This document shows positions 1-7,200 of a DNA stretch of 10,190 nt, piece by piece; position 1 is the first letter of the stretch; the number at the start of each line of letters is the position of its first letter. Made by a program: the position numbers and the translations under genes. The DNA comes from Peptococcaceae bacterium UBA7185 (GTDB lineage Bacteria > Bacillota > Peptococcia > Peptococcales > Peptococcaceae), in contig DKVF01000021.1 of NCBI GenBank assembly GCA_002491065.1, positions 1 to 10,190 of the forward strand, in the 5' to 3' direction. The notes under the pieces are model-generated. The model saw only the letters and a list, made by a program, of their open reading frames with translations. It was not told the origin of the DNA and did not search any database.

Positions 1-41
1 ACCCCAACATTTGACGTAGAGCCGCTTTTTCTAGTCAACCT

Positions 42-1502
42 TTATGGGGCAACATGCAGGGAGGCCATTGCTACCTGTTCAGGGTCCAATCGCCAGTGCA
101 GCTCAAAGGATACACCGCGCACACCGTCGAATTCCTGCAAAGCGGGCGCTGTCAATTCCTGCTGGGCGGCGTCAAAATTTCTGTTTTCCTTCAGCCATTG
201 AGTTAATTGTTTCTGCGGAAGATCAAAATAAATACTGCTCTGCATCCGCTGCAATCTTTCTAACAGCGTGCCTTCATTGGCTTCTCCATCTGCTGTTTTC
301 TTCAGCCAGTCCAGATAGTCCTCGGCTGAATACCGGAGAGGTTCTGCTGTTGTGCTGTACCATTTTGTCTGATATCCGTCGGTATAGAGAAGCAGCGTGG
401 AGTTTTCTAAGATTTCATTTAAGCTTTGCAAAAATGCATAGATAGCCTGTGTATCAAAATGGTACGCAGCCTGTGTCAGGCTGAAGGAAACCTGGTCTGT
501 TTGTGTCAGCGTGAGATTGTCATGCTTATCCAATTCATATAGCTCCCATGCCAGAGAGGAAAGCGCGTGGGCATAGTCAGCGTCCTGCATACAATAGCGC
601 AGTAAATAGCTTTTTCCGTCCAGTTCACATAAATGGTAGCTTTCCCTAGCGTTGTCGCTTACCCAACTTTTGACCGGCAAAGCGATGCCGCGCTCTGTGT
701 AAACGTTTATCAATTCCTGCTTCGGATTTACGACAATTTGTTCTGCTACGCCGTCATGGTTCAAATCGGCTGAAAATGTAGTATCCTGTAACTGTTCGCG
801 GGCAGTTGTACCGTATTGGGCAAACAAAGGCAAAATCTGCTGCGGGTTTTTCACCTGAAAATATCGGGTACCTTCCCTGGTGGAGAGTACCGTCTCTGTG
901 CAATCGCCCTTAAAGGCTGCGACACAAATCCAATCGGGATCCGCTGCTTTCGCAAAAGCGATTGAAGTGTACATCGTGACATCCGTGGAAACGGAACCGT
1001 CTGGCTTTGCCGCTTTTTCCTGCACTTGTAAATCAGCCAAAGTCTGCTGCAGTCGGTCAATATCTTCTTGCTCTGTAATCTCCAACTGTACACTGCCCCA
1101 TTGTAGATATGCCGTATCAACCTTTTCCTTCAGTTCTGGCTGCAAATCACCCAACGGGTACACCTGCACCGGATTCACGCTCAGCGCCGCCATCATCATG
1201 ACGATCACGATCACTGCCACAGCCGTTACGCCTAGTGCTGCCTGCTTGTAGCGCAGCACGTGCTGGATGCGCTGCTTTACACTGTTGTTGCCGAAAGCTA
1301 CCGGGCAGCTCCATTTGGGCGTTCGCACCGCTAATTGGAGCAGCGTGTTGCTATAACGGCGTTTTTGGCAGTCATCCAGCTGCCTGATGGCCCGTTCGTC
1401 ACAGGCCAACTCCACATCGCGGCTGTAAAAGCGCCAGGCAATCCACACCAGCGGATTCATCCAGTGCAGCAGTACAGCCAGCCAAAACAGCGGCTTCAGC
1501 AA
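42..1502 (-). CDS. Open C-terminal segment of the interrupted BlaR1-like protein (sensor domain)
   Basis: This is a 486-codon open stretch whose first possible restart is a TTG at 1502. No clear Shine-Dalgarno precedes that codon, so independent translation is doubtful. It begins just after the HERSH motif, so a restart product would lack the catalytic histidines. It keeps the MNPLVW helix, the RDVELACDE segment, the FGNNSVKQRI juxtamembrane segment typical of M56 regulators and a membrane helix at segment residues 88-108. An outside domain of about 375 residues follows. That domain has a DLNHDG loop (segment residues 246-251) resembling the calcium loops of FG-GAP/dockerin-type repeats. I see no class D beta-lactamase STxK or KTG motifs, so the ligand is probably not sensed by a BlaR-type penicillin-binding domain. 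Confidence 0.4.
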   Translation of the reverse strand: MLKPLFWLAVLLHWMNPLVWIAWRFYSRDVELACDERAIRQLDDCQKRRYSNTLLQLAVRTPKWSCPVAFGNNSVKQRIQHVLRYKQAALGVTAVAVIVIVMMMAALSVNPVQVYPLGDLQPELKEKVDTAYLQWGSVQLEITEQEDIDRLQQTLADLQVQEKAAKPDGSVSTDVTMYTSIAFAKAADPDWICVAAFKGDCTETVLSTREGTRYFQVKNPQQILPLFAQYGTTAREQLQDTTFSADLNHDGVAEQIVVNPKQELINVYTERGIALPVKSWVSDNARESYHLCELDGKSYLLRYCMQDADYAHALSSLAWELYELDKHDNLTLTQTDQVSFSLTQAAYHFDTQAIYAFLQSLNEILENSTLLLYTDGYQTKWYSTTAEPLRYSAEDYLDWLKKTADGEANEGTLLERLQRMQSSIYFDLPQKQLTQWLKENRNFDAAQQELTAPALQEFDGVRGVSFELHWRLDPEQVAMASLHVAP

Positions 1503-1685
1503 AAAATCTCTGCGGGCAATATGGCTGCGCTCATGAAGCAGTATCCATTGCTATTGTTCCTCCGCCAAATCAAAGGGCAGATAGATTTTGGGATTCAAAA
1601 TACCAAACACAAAGGGAGAGGTGACCGCATCACACAGATAAACACCTTCCCCGACGGGTACCGCTTCCCGCAGCTGCCGTTGCAG

Positions 1686-2108
1686 TCACAGCCAGCGTAC
1701 AAGCGTATAACCCAACAGCACGACGATACCCAATATCCACAAGTGAGCCGCCAGAAACAGATAGATTTGCAGCGGGTTGACACTGCCAAGGGGATTGGGT
1801 GCGGAAGCTTGCGCTAATATGGGATTGATTGTCTCATCGGCAATGTGGTTGATTGGCTCTGCGGCAGTCTGTATTTGCGGCGTCGTATAGACAATTTCCG
1901 GCTGGATAGGCTGATGCTGCGGCACCAGGCTGAATTCTGCTTCCAAGGTCACCGGACATAGCAGACGGAACAATACCACCAGCCACAACAGGCACACGTA
2001 TTTTTTCGGTACAGGCCGCAGCAGCAAGCGCAGCAACAAGACGACCATAATCACCCAACTGGCCGTGAGGGATAAATTCACCACATCTAAAAAAATATCA
2101 TCCATCAT
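1686..2108 (-). CDS. N-terminal membrane fragment of the interrupted BlaR1-like protein
   Basis: This is the part that would be translated by normal termination: 140 residues ending at TGA. It contains two N-terminal hydrophobic helices (about 10-32 and 38-57), an outside-facing loop rich in Pro, Gln and Asn (about 60-110), and a third helix ending in YTLVRWL. It lacks the zinc-binding motif and the whole sensor domain, so it cannot act as a protease. Whether the fragment is stable in the membrane is unknown. A GGAGG Shine-Dalgarno lies at 2113-2117 inside the end of blaI. Confidence 0.5.
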   Translation of the reverse strand: MMDDIFLDVVNLSLTASWVIMVVLLLRLLLRPVPKKYVCLLWLVVLFRLLCPVTLEAEFSLVPQHQPIQPEIVYTTPQIQTAAEPINHIADETINPILAQASAPNPLGSVNPLQIYLFLAAHLWILGIVVLLGYTLVRWL

Positions 2109-2470
2109 CGCACCTCCCTGTGCTGGTCAATCATCGCCTTTAATTCGTCCGCCTCCTGTTCCGACAGGGTATCTCCGCCCAAAAATGCCGCGATAAAGCC
2201 GGGCAGAGAGCCGCCGAAGGTGCGCTTCACAAACTGACGGCTCTCGCAGCGTTGAATTTCCGCTTGCGGGATTTTCGATGTGACTACCGAGTTTTCCGTT
2301 TGAAAAATGCCCCGTTCACACAACCGCTTCAGCACCGTGTAAGTGGTAGTTCGTTTCCATTCTAATTGCTTCTGACAAAGCTGTATCAGCTCTTTCGTTG
2401 TTACCGGCTCGTGGGCCCAGACAATGCAGGCAAACCGATATTCACTTTCAAATATTTTTGGCGTATCCAT
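2105..2470 (-). CDS. blaI: BlaI/MecI-family winged-helix transcriptional repressor
   Basis: This is a 121-residue protein, the usual size for BlaI/MecI/CopY regulators. The N-terminal winged helix spans about residues 5-66. It includes the ESEYRFACIVWAHEPVTTKE region (helix 1 to helix 2), the recognition helix in RTTTYTVLKRLCERG (about 40-54) and a wing after it. The C-terminal helices (about 75-119, SLPGFIAAFLGG then LSEQEADELKAMIDQ) match the family dimerisation region. Family members bind palindromic operators as dimers and repress their own operon and target genes. The start at 2470 (MDTPKIF) was chosen because a GGAAAGG site lies at suitable distance. The ATG at 2479 sits almost on that site, and the TTG at 2500 has none. 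The stop overlaps the blaR1 start (ATGA). The gene is intact although its partner is interrupted. Confidence 0.9.
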   Translation of the reverse strand: MDTPKIFESEYRFACIVWAHEPVTTKELIQLCQKQLEWKRTTTYTVLKRLCERGIFQTENSVVTSKIPQAEIQRCESRQFVKRTFGGSLPGFIAAFLGGDTLSEQEADELKAMIDQHREVR

Positions 2471-2521
2471 TTTTTCCATCCTTTCCGTATAGCATAACAA
2501 ATTTTTTTTAAAAGTATTTCT

Positions 2522-2544
2522 TAGGCGATGCTGTGACTCGCCTA
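2522..2544 (-). repeat. Hairpin in the blaI leader
   Basis: A perfect 7-bp inverted repeat (TAGGCGA / TCGCCTA) with a 9-base loop falls in the predicted 5' untranslated leader of blaI. No uridine run follows it directly on the minus strand, so it is not a standard intrinsic terminator. It may stabilise the transcript or be without function. Confidence 0.4.
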
Positions 2545-2558
2545 CATACCGGTAAGAT

Positions 2559-2576
2559 TGTCTAACATATTAGACA
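2559..2576. promoter_or_regulatory. Operator 1: perfect palindrome over the predicted blaI transcription start
   Basis: TGTCTAA-CATA-TTAGACA is a perfect 7-bp inverted repeat with a 4-bp centre. It covers the predicted start site (about 2575) and the first transcribed bases. It shares the core GTCTAA-N4-TTAGAC with a second copy 23 bp away centre to centre. The adjacent divergent BlaI-type repressor is the obvious candidate ligand. The binding is inferred. Confidence 0.7.
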
Positions 2577-2581
2577 GATTT

Positions 2582-2610
2582 AGTCTAATCCATTAGACAG
2601 AAAAAGTCAA
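2582..2610 (-). promoter_or_regulatory. Predicted promoter of the blaI-blaR1 operon
   Basis: On the minus strand the -35 box TTGACT (2605-2610) is separated by 17 bases from the -10 box TAGACT (2582-2587). The match is 5/6 and 4/6 to the vegetative sigma consensus. Transcription would start near 2575, leaving a leader of about 105 nt before blaI. The inner palindrome of the operator pair sits inside this promoter, which fits autorepression. Confidence 0.65.
2583..2598. promoter_or_regulatory. Operator 2: palindrome within the blaI promoter
   Basis: GTCTAA-TCCA-TTAGAC is a perfect 6-bp inverted repeat with the same arms and spacer length as operator 1. It overlaps the -10 box and lies in the -35/-10 spacer of the predicted blaI promoter, so a bound repressor would block RNA polymerase. 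The two sites are 23 bp apart, about two helical turns, allowing two dimers on nearly the same face. Confidence 0.7.
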
Positions 2611-2727
2611 GAAAAATATGGCGAGATCTTGTGAACAAAAAAGCCGCAAAGATGCGCTTCTGGCAGAGAGAGTGAGGTGCAGCGGCATTGAAGAAAGCCG
2701 ATTTGAAAATTGCGATGGCGATGCTGT

Positions 2728-2754
2728 GCAAATAATTGTTTACGTGTTATTTGC
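2728..2754. repeat. Long palindrome upstream of the ytoI promoter
   Basis: GCAAATAA at 2728-2735 and TTATTTGC at 2747-2754 form a perfect 8-bp inverted repeat around an 11-base centre. It ends 35 bp before the ytoI -35 box. The size suits a binding site for a dimeric regulator, but the RNA could also fold as a hairpin. No regulator can be assigned. The rest of the stretch 2611-2780 holds no gene I can support. Confidence 0.35.
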
Positions 2755-2789
2755 TGAAAATACTGTTATAAAACAATTGCGATTTTTTA

Positions 2790-2818
2790 TTGAGATATGC
2801 AAAGTGTTATAGTATAAT
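2790..2818 (+). promoter_or_regulatory. Predicted vegetative promoter of ytoI and possibly the downstream genes
   Basis: The boxes are TTGAGA (2790-2795, 5/6) and TATAAT (2813-2818, perfect), with the ideal 17-bp spacing. The start of transcription would fall near 2825, so the leader is only about 13 nt and the Shine-Dalgarno (AGAGGTGA, 2825-2832) is at its very 5' end. A small inverted repeat, GTTAT (2806-2810) and ATAAC (2817-2821), brackets the -10 box. Confidence 0.75.
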
Positions 2819-2837
2819 AACGGTAGAGGTGACAGAG

Positions 2838-4151
2838 ATGACGGCAACGAAACATGAATTGATTTTGAAATACATAGAAACTTTACCAGTGGGCACGAAG
2901 GTATCTGTACGCCAGATTGCCAAAGATTTAGAGGTCAGTGAGGGCACGGCTTATCGCGCCATCAAACAGGCGGAAAATGTGGGCCTGGTCAGTTCTATTC
3001 CCAAGGTAGCGACCATTCGCATTGAGCAGCCGGTAAAAAAACAGTTGGAGGACATGACGCTGCACGAGATTAATCTTATCGTGGAGGGTTCTTTTTTGAC
3101 AGGACAAAATTATAGTGCGAGAATTCCAAAATCTTTCGCGGTGTGTTTCAGCAAGGAAGAATTGCTGGGGAAACATGTGGGCAGCAACACGCTGGTCATT
3201 GTGGGCAATGTGGAGGAATTGCAGAGTCTGGCTGTAAAACGGGGCGCGGCACTGCTGGTAGTAGGTGGTACAGTACCCTCTGCCCGTGTGCTGCGGCAGG
3301 CAGAAGATACCGGCACGCCGGTTATGGCTTCTCCATACGATGCCTTTGAGACGATTTCCATGATCAATAAGGCAATCTATGAGAGATTGGTACAGCAGGA
3401 TTTGGTGCGCATCGGCGATATTATGAAACGGGACGTAGCGACTTTGTATCCCTATGATACGATTTTAGACTGGCATGAATTGACCTTGAAATCAGGGCAC
3501 AGCAATTTTCCGGTCATTAACGGTGAAAACAAATTGCTGGGTGTAGTGACACCCTTGAGTGTGACGGGAATGAGCAGCAACATGCCTATCAGTGAAGTGA
3601 TGGATACAGAAATGCTGACAGCGCGGGCAGACAATCTGGTAAGCCACATTTCCCGTCTATTGGTATGGGAAGATTGTGATATGATTCCTGTAGTGGATGA
3701 TGACAGCCATTTGGTAGGTGTGGTAAACAGGCAGGATATTATTCAGGCGTTGCAGCAAACACAAAAACAGCCGCAGTTTGGAGAGACGGTAGATAATTTG
3801 ACTTTGAGCGGATTTAAGTTGGATGATGCGGTAGGTGATCACCGTATTGCCATTGTGGGAAATGTCACGCAATTTATGATGAATGAAGTAAATATTGCCA
3901 GCTCCGGAGCGATTACCATGATCGTCAGCAATGCCGCGACCATTGCGGCGCGAAAGCTCCTTCGCTTACAGACGGTCGTGGATGAGCAGCATCTGATTTG
4001 CATTGATCCTATTAGTCAGGATGAAACCATTTCTGTTGTGGTGGAATTATTGCAGTTTGACAAAAAATACGGTAAGGTTGAAGTAATTGTGCGTTCCGGA
4101 GAGCAATTGAAATATAAGGCGTACCTTATTTTGAAGGTGTTAAAAAAATAG
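2838..4151 (+). CDS. ytoI: YtoI-family protein: winged helix, DRTGG, paired CBS domains and C-terminal hotdog-like domain
   Basis: This is a 437-residue protein with the domain order of Bacillus subtilis YtoI. An N-terminal GntR-like winged helix spans about 1-60 (VRQIAKDLEVSEGTAYRAIK). A DRTGG-type domain lies at about 70-180, with the core reading LLVVGGTVPSA. Two CBS domains follow at about 200-250 (FPVINGENKLLGVVTP) and 260-312 (IPVVDDDSHLVGVVNRQDI). A C-terminal region at about 325-437 resembles the hotdog (thioesterase-like) domain of the family. CBS pairs usually bind adenine nucleotides, so a cytosolic nucleotide-sensing DNA-binding or enzyme-control role is likely, but the function is not established. 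The ATG at 2838 is preceded by a strong AGAGGTGA site. An upstream TTG at 2790 lies inside the promoter and is rejected. In B. subtilis ytoI also lies upstream of dnaE, with other genes between. Here dnaE follows after 89 bp. Confidence 0.85.
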   Translation: MTATKHELILKYIETLPVGTKVSVRQIAKDLEVSEGTAYRAIKQAENVGLVSSIPKVATIRIEQPVKKQLEDMTLHEINLIVEGSFLTGQNYSARIPKSFAVCFSKEELLGKHVGSNTLVIVGNVEELQSLAVKRGAALLVVGGTVPSARVLRQAEDTGTPVMASPYDAFETISMINKAIYERLVQQDLVRIGDIMKRDVATLYPYDTILDWHELTLKSGHSNFPVINGENKLLGVVTPLSVTGMSSNMPISEVMDTEMLTARADNLVSHISRLLVWEDCDMIPVVDDDSHLVGVVNRQDIIQALQQTQKQPQFGETVDNLTLSGFKLDDAVGDHRIAIVGNVTQFMMNEVNIASSGAITMIVSNAATIAARKLLRLQTVVDEQHLICIDPISQDETISVVVELLQFDKKYGKVEVIVRSGEQLKYKAYLILKVLKK

Positions 4152-4240
4152 TGGAATGGATGCAGGAAAGACTTGGGAGTATTTATTTTTTGAGGCACAC
4201 GGCAAAAATATAGGTGCACTAGCGGGAGAAAGGATAGAAC

Positions 4241-7200
4241 ATGGAGCCATTTGTACATTTACATAATCATACAGCGTATAGTTTATTGGACGGCGCCAGT
4301 AAAATTGAAGATCTAATAAAACGGGCACAGGAGCTTAATATGCCGGCTATGGCCATTACCGACCATGGTGTGATGTATGGCGCGGTGGATTTTTACAAAG
4401 CGTGTAAAAAAGCCGGAATCAAGCCTATCATCGGGTGCGAGGTTTATGTGGCCTCTCGCACTCGCTTTGATAGACAGGCGGGATTAGATGACAGCTCCTA
4501 TCATTTGATTTTATTAGTAAAAAATGAAACAGGATATCGTAATTTGTCCAAGCTGGAAACCTTAGCCTCTTTGGAAGGATTTTATTATAAGCCCAGAGTG
4601 GACAGGGAGCTTTTGGCGCAATACCATGAGGGGCTCATTGCGCTGTCTGGCTGTATGGCCGGAGAAGTGGCGCAAAAAATCCTGCAGGAAGATATGGATG
4701 GCGCCAGGGAAGCAGCAATGTGGTACAAAGATACTTTTGGCGCTGAAAATTATTATTTTGAAGTGCAAAATCACGGAATTCATGAACAGATGCAAATCAA
4801 TTATCATCTGAATTTATTGAGTCAGGAATTGGATATTCCCTTAGTAGCCACCAATGACAATCATTATGTCTATGAAGAGGATGCGAAAACCCAGGATGTG
4901 ATGCTTTGCATCCAGACAGGGAAAACCTTAGATGATGTAAACCGCATGCGGTTTGACAGCAATAATTTTTATTTGAAGAGCTATGAAGAAATGCAGCAGG
5001 CATTGGGGGATTACCCGGAATCACTGCGCACGCCGCTGAAAATTGCGGAACAGTGCAATTTTGATTTCACTTTCGGCGAAAATCATATGCCGATTTTTGA
5101 TGTGCCGGAAGGATATACGTTGGACAGTTATTTTGAAGAATTGTGCCGCAAAGAGATTGCTACCCGTTATAATCCGGTCACCGAAGAGGTATTAGAACGT
5201 TTGGACTATGAACTTTCGGTGATAAAGCAGATGGGCTATTCGGGGTATTTTCTCATTGTTTGGGATTTTATCCGCTTTGCACGGGAAAAAGGCATTTACG
5301 TGGGCCCAGGACGTGGCTCGGCGGCGGGCAGCATTGTATCCTATGCGCTGCACATTACTGATATTGACCCGTTAAAATATGATTTGCTTTTTGAGCGTTT
5401 TTTGAATCCAGAACGGGTTAGTATGCCTGATATTGATATTGATTTTTGCTACGAACGGCGTGGTGAGGTCATTGACTATGTTATTGAAAAGTATGGACAG
5501 GACCATGTTTGTCAGATTATTACCTTTGGTACCATGGCCGCCCGCGGTGCCATTCGCGATGTGGGCAGAGTGATGAATGTACCCATTGCTACAGTCAATA
5601 AGGTTGCAAAAGCCATTCCCAATGAACTGGGGATGACCATTGATAAGGCGCTCCATGCATCACAGGAATTGCGCAATTATTGCGATGAAGATGAACAGAT
5701 TGCTGAACTGATTGCTACGGCGCAAAAGCTGGAAGGGCTGCCCCGCCATGCAGGTACCCATGCCGCTGGCGTGGTAATTTCCAAAGAACCGCTGGATCAT
5801 TATCTTCCCTTGCAGAAATCGGCAGAATGCGGCGTGATTACCCAATATGCCAAGGAAAATGTAGAAGAAATCGGTCTTTTGAAGATGGACTTTTTAGGTC
5901 TGCGCACACTGACTGTCATTAATAAAGCAGTGGATTTAATCAAAGAAAATCAGGGTGTGGTTTTGGATTTTGCAACGATGCCTATGGATGATGCTGCAAC
6001 TTATAAGTTGCTATGTGATGGGGACAGCATAGGGGTGTTCCAAATGGAAAGCACTGGTTTACGGGCGATTATGCGGGAATTGGAGCCCAACAGCTTAGAA
6101 GACATCACTGCTATGGTGGCGCTCTACCGTCCTGGTCCACTGAAAAGCGGCATGGTAGATGATTTGATTGAGCGCAAGCATGGCCGTAAAGAAATAGAAT
6201 ACCTGCATCCTTCGCTGGAACCAATACTGCAGCCAACCTACGGTGTGATTCTGTATCAGGAGCAGGTTATGCTGATTGCTCGCGATTTGGCAGGATTTTC
6301 TCTGGGTCAGGCAGATATGCTGCGCCGTGCCATGGGAAAAAAAAAACCGGAGATTATTGCCGCCATGAAACAGGATTTTATGGACGGGGCGGAGCGAAAT
6401 CAGGTAGACCGTACCGTAGCAGCCAAAGTATTTGAGCTCATCGAGTATTTTGCTGGCTATGGTTTCAATAAAAGTCACAGCGCCGCTTATGCCATTGTGG
6501 CTTATCAGACGGCTTATTTAAAGGCTCATTATCCCGTGGAATTTATGGCGGCGTTATTGACCAGCATCATGGATTCGGCCGATCGGGTATCGTTTTATAT
6601 TGCGGAATGCAAGCGTATGAATATCGCGGTGCTGACTCCCGATGTCAATGAGAGTCAGGAAAACTTTACGGTGAGCAATGGGCGGATTCGTTTTGGTCTG
6701 GCGGCGATGAAAAATGTGGGGAAGGGCGCTATGCAGTCCATTATTCAGGTGCGCAATGAAGATGGGCCATTTACCTCCCTGCAAGATTTTTGCGCAAGGG
6801 TGGATTTAAGCCAGGTGAATAAACGCATGCTGGAGAATTTAATTAAGGGCGGTGCATTTGATTCCTTAGAAGGAAATAAACGTCAGCTTTTGGATATTTT
6901 AGATTTATGCCTGGAGCAGGGCAATGAAATTCGCCGCAATAAGGCCAGTCAACAGCTTTCTCTGTTCGACTTTACGGGGCAGAGCGAACAGAGTGGGTAC
7001 GGCGTAATTCCGCTACCGGATATGCCCGAATTTAGCACCCGCGAGTTGTTGGATATGGAAAAGCAGATTTTAGGGCTGTATGTTAGCGGCCATCCTTTAG
7101 ATGATTATAGGAAAGTACTGCAGGAAAAAACATCTACGACTTTGGCAGAATTGACAGAGGAGCAGGATCAGCAGCGTATAATTGTAGGCGGCATGATTAA

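Larger units (their letters stand above)
42..2108 (-). pseudogene. blaR1: BlaR1/MecR1-type M56 sensor metallopeptidase, interrupted by two in-frame stops
   Basis: Conceptual translation from 2108 to 42 gives one uninterrupted-in-phase frame of 688 codons with stops at codon 141 (TGA, 1686-1688) and codon 186 (TAG, 1551-1553). Reading through both gives a typical M56 protein. It has membrane segments at about 10-32, 38-57 and 112-140, a cytosolic loop ending in LLHERSHIARRD with zinc motif H192-E-R-S-H196, and a further membrane segment at about 203-227. Then come E233/D237 in RDVELACDE, a last membrane helix at about 290-310 and an extracellular domain to 688. Family members sense an outside signal and, through the cytosolic zinc protease, cause loss of the BlaI repressor. 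Start: ATG at 2108, or the next ATG at 2105, which sits better (7 nt) after a GGAGG site. It overlaps the end of blaI, so translational coupling is likely. No frameshifts are seen, so decay is recent, the stops are suppressed, or they are sequence errors. Confidence 0.85.

Noticed and set aside
1..41. Possible terminator or next gene after blaR1
   Set aside because: The 41 bases hold no clear hairpin with a U tract and no supportable start codon context. Too short to call.
880..1251. 123-codon plus-strand open frame with a hydrophobic end
   Set aside because: It is the antisense of the BlaR1 membrane helix and sensor region. The hydrophobic look comes from the opposite strand.
1551..1553. 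Pyrrolysine or selenocysteine insertion at the blaR1 stops
   Set aside because: Neither position is a family site for these residues, no supporting RNA element was recognised after the TGA, and TAG and TGA serve as normal stops in the window. Simple nonsense changes are more likely.
1335..1817. 160-codon plus-strand open frame
   Set aside because: It lies antisense over the blaR1 reading frame, which carries clear family motifs. No ribosome binding site or domain was seen.
2618..2812. 64-codon open frame starting ATG in the divergent control region
   Set aside because: It has no Shine-Dalgarno, no recognisable domain and unbiased composition, and its end runs through the ytoI promoter. Treated as chance.
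4156..4260. Short frames between ytoI and dnaE (about 17 and 36 codons)
   Set aside because: They are short, unrecognised, lack a clear ribosome binding site, and one runs into dnaE. Nothing supports translation.
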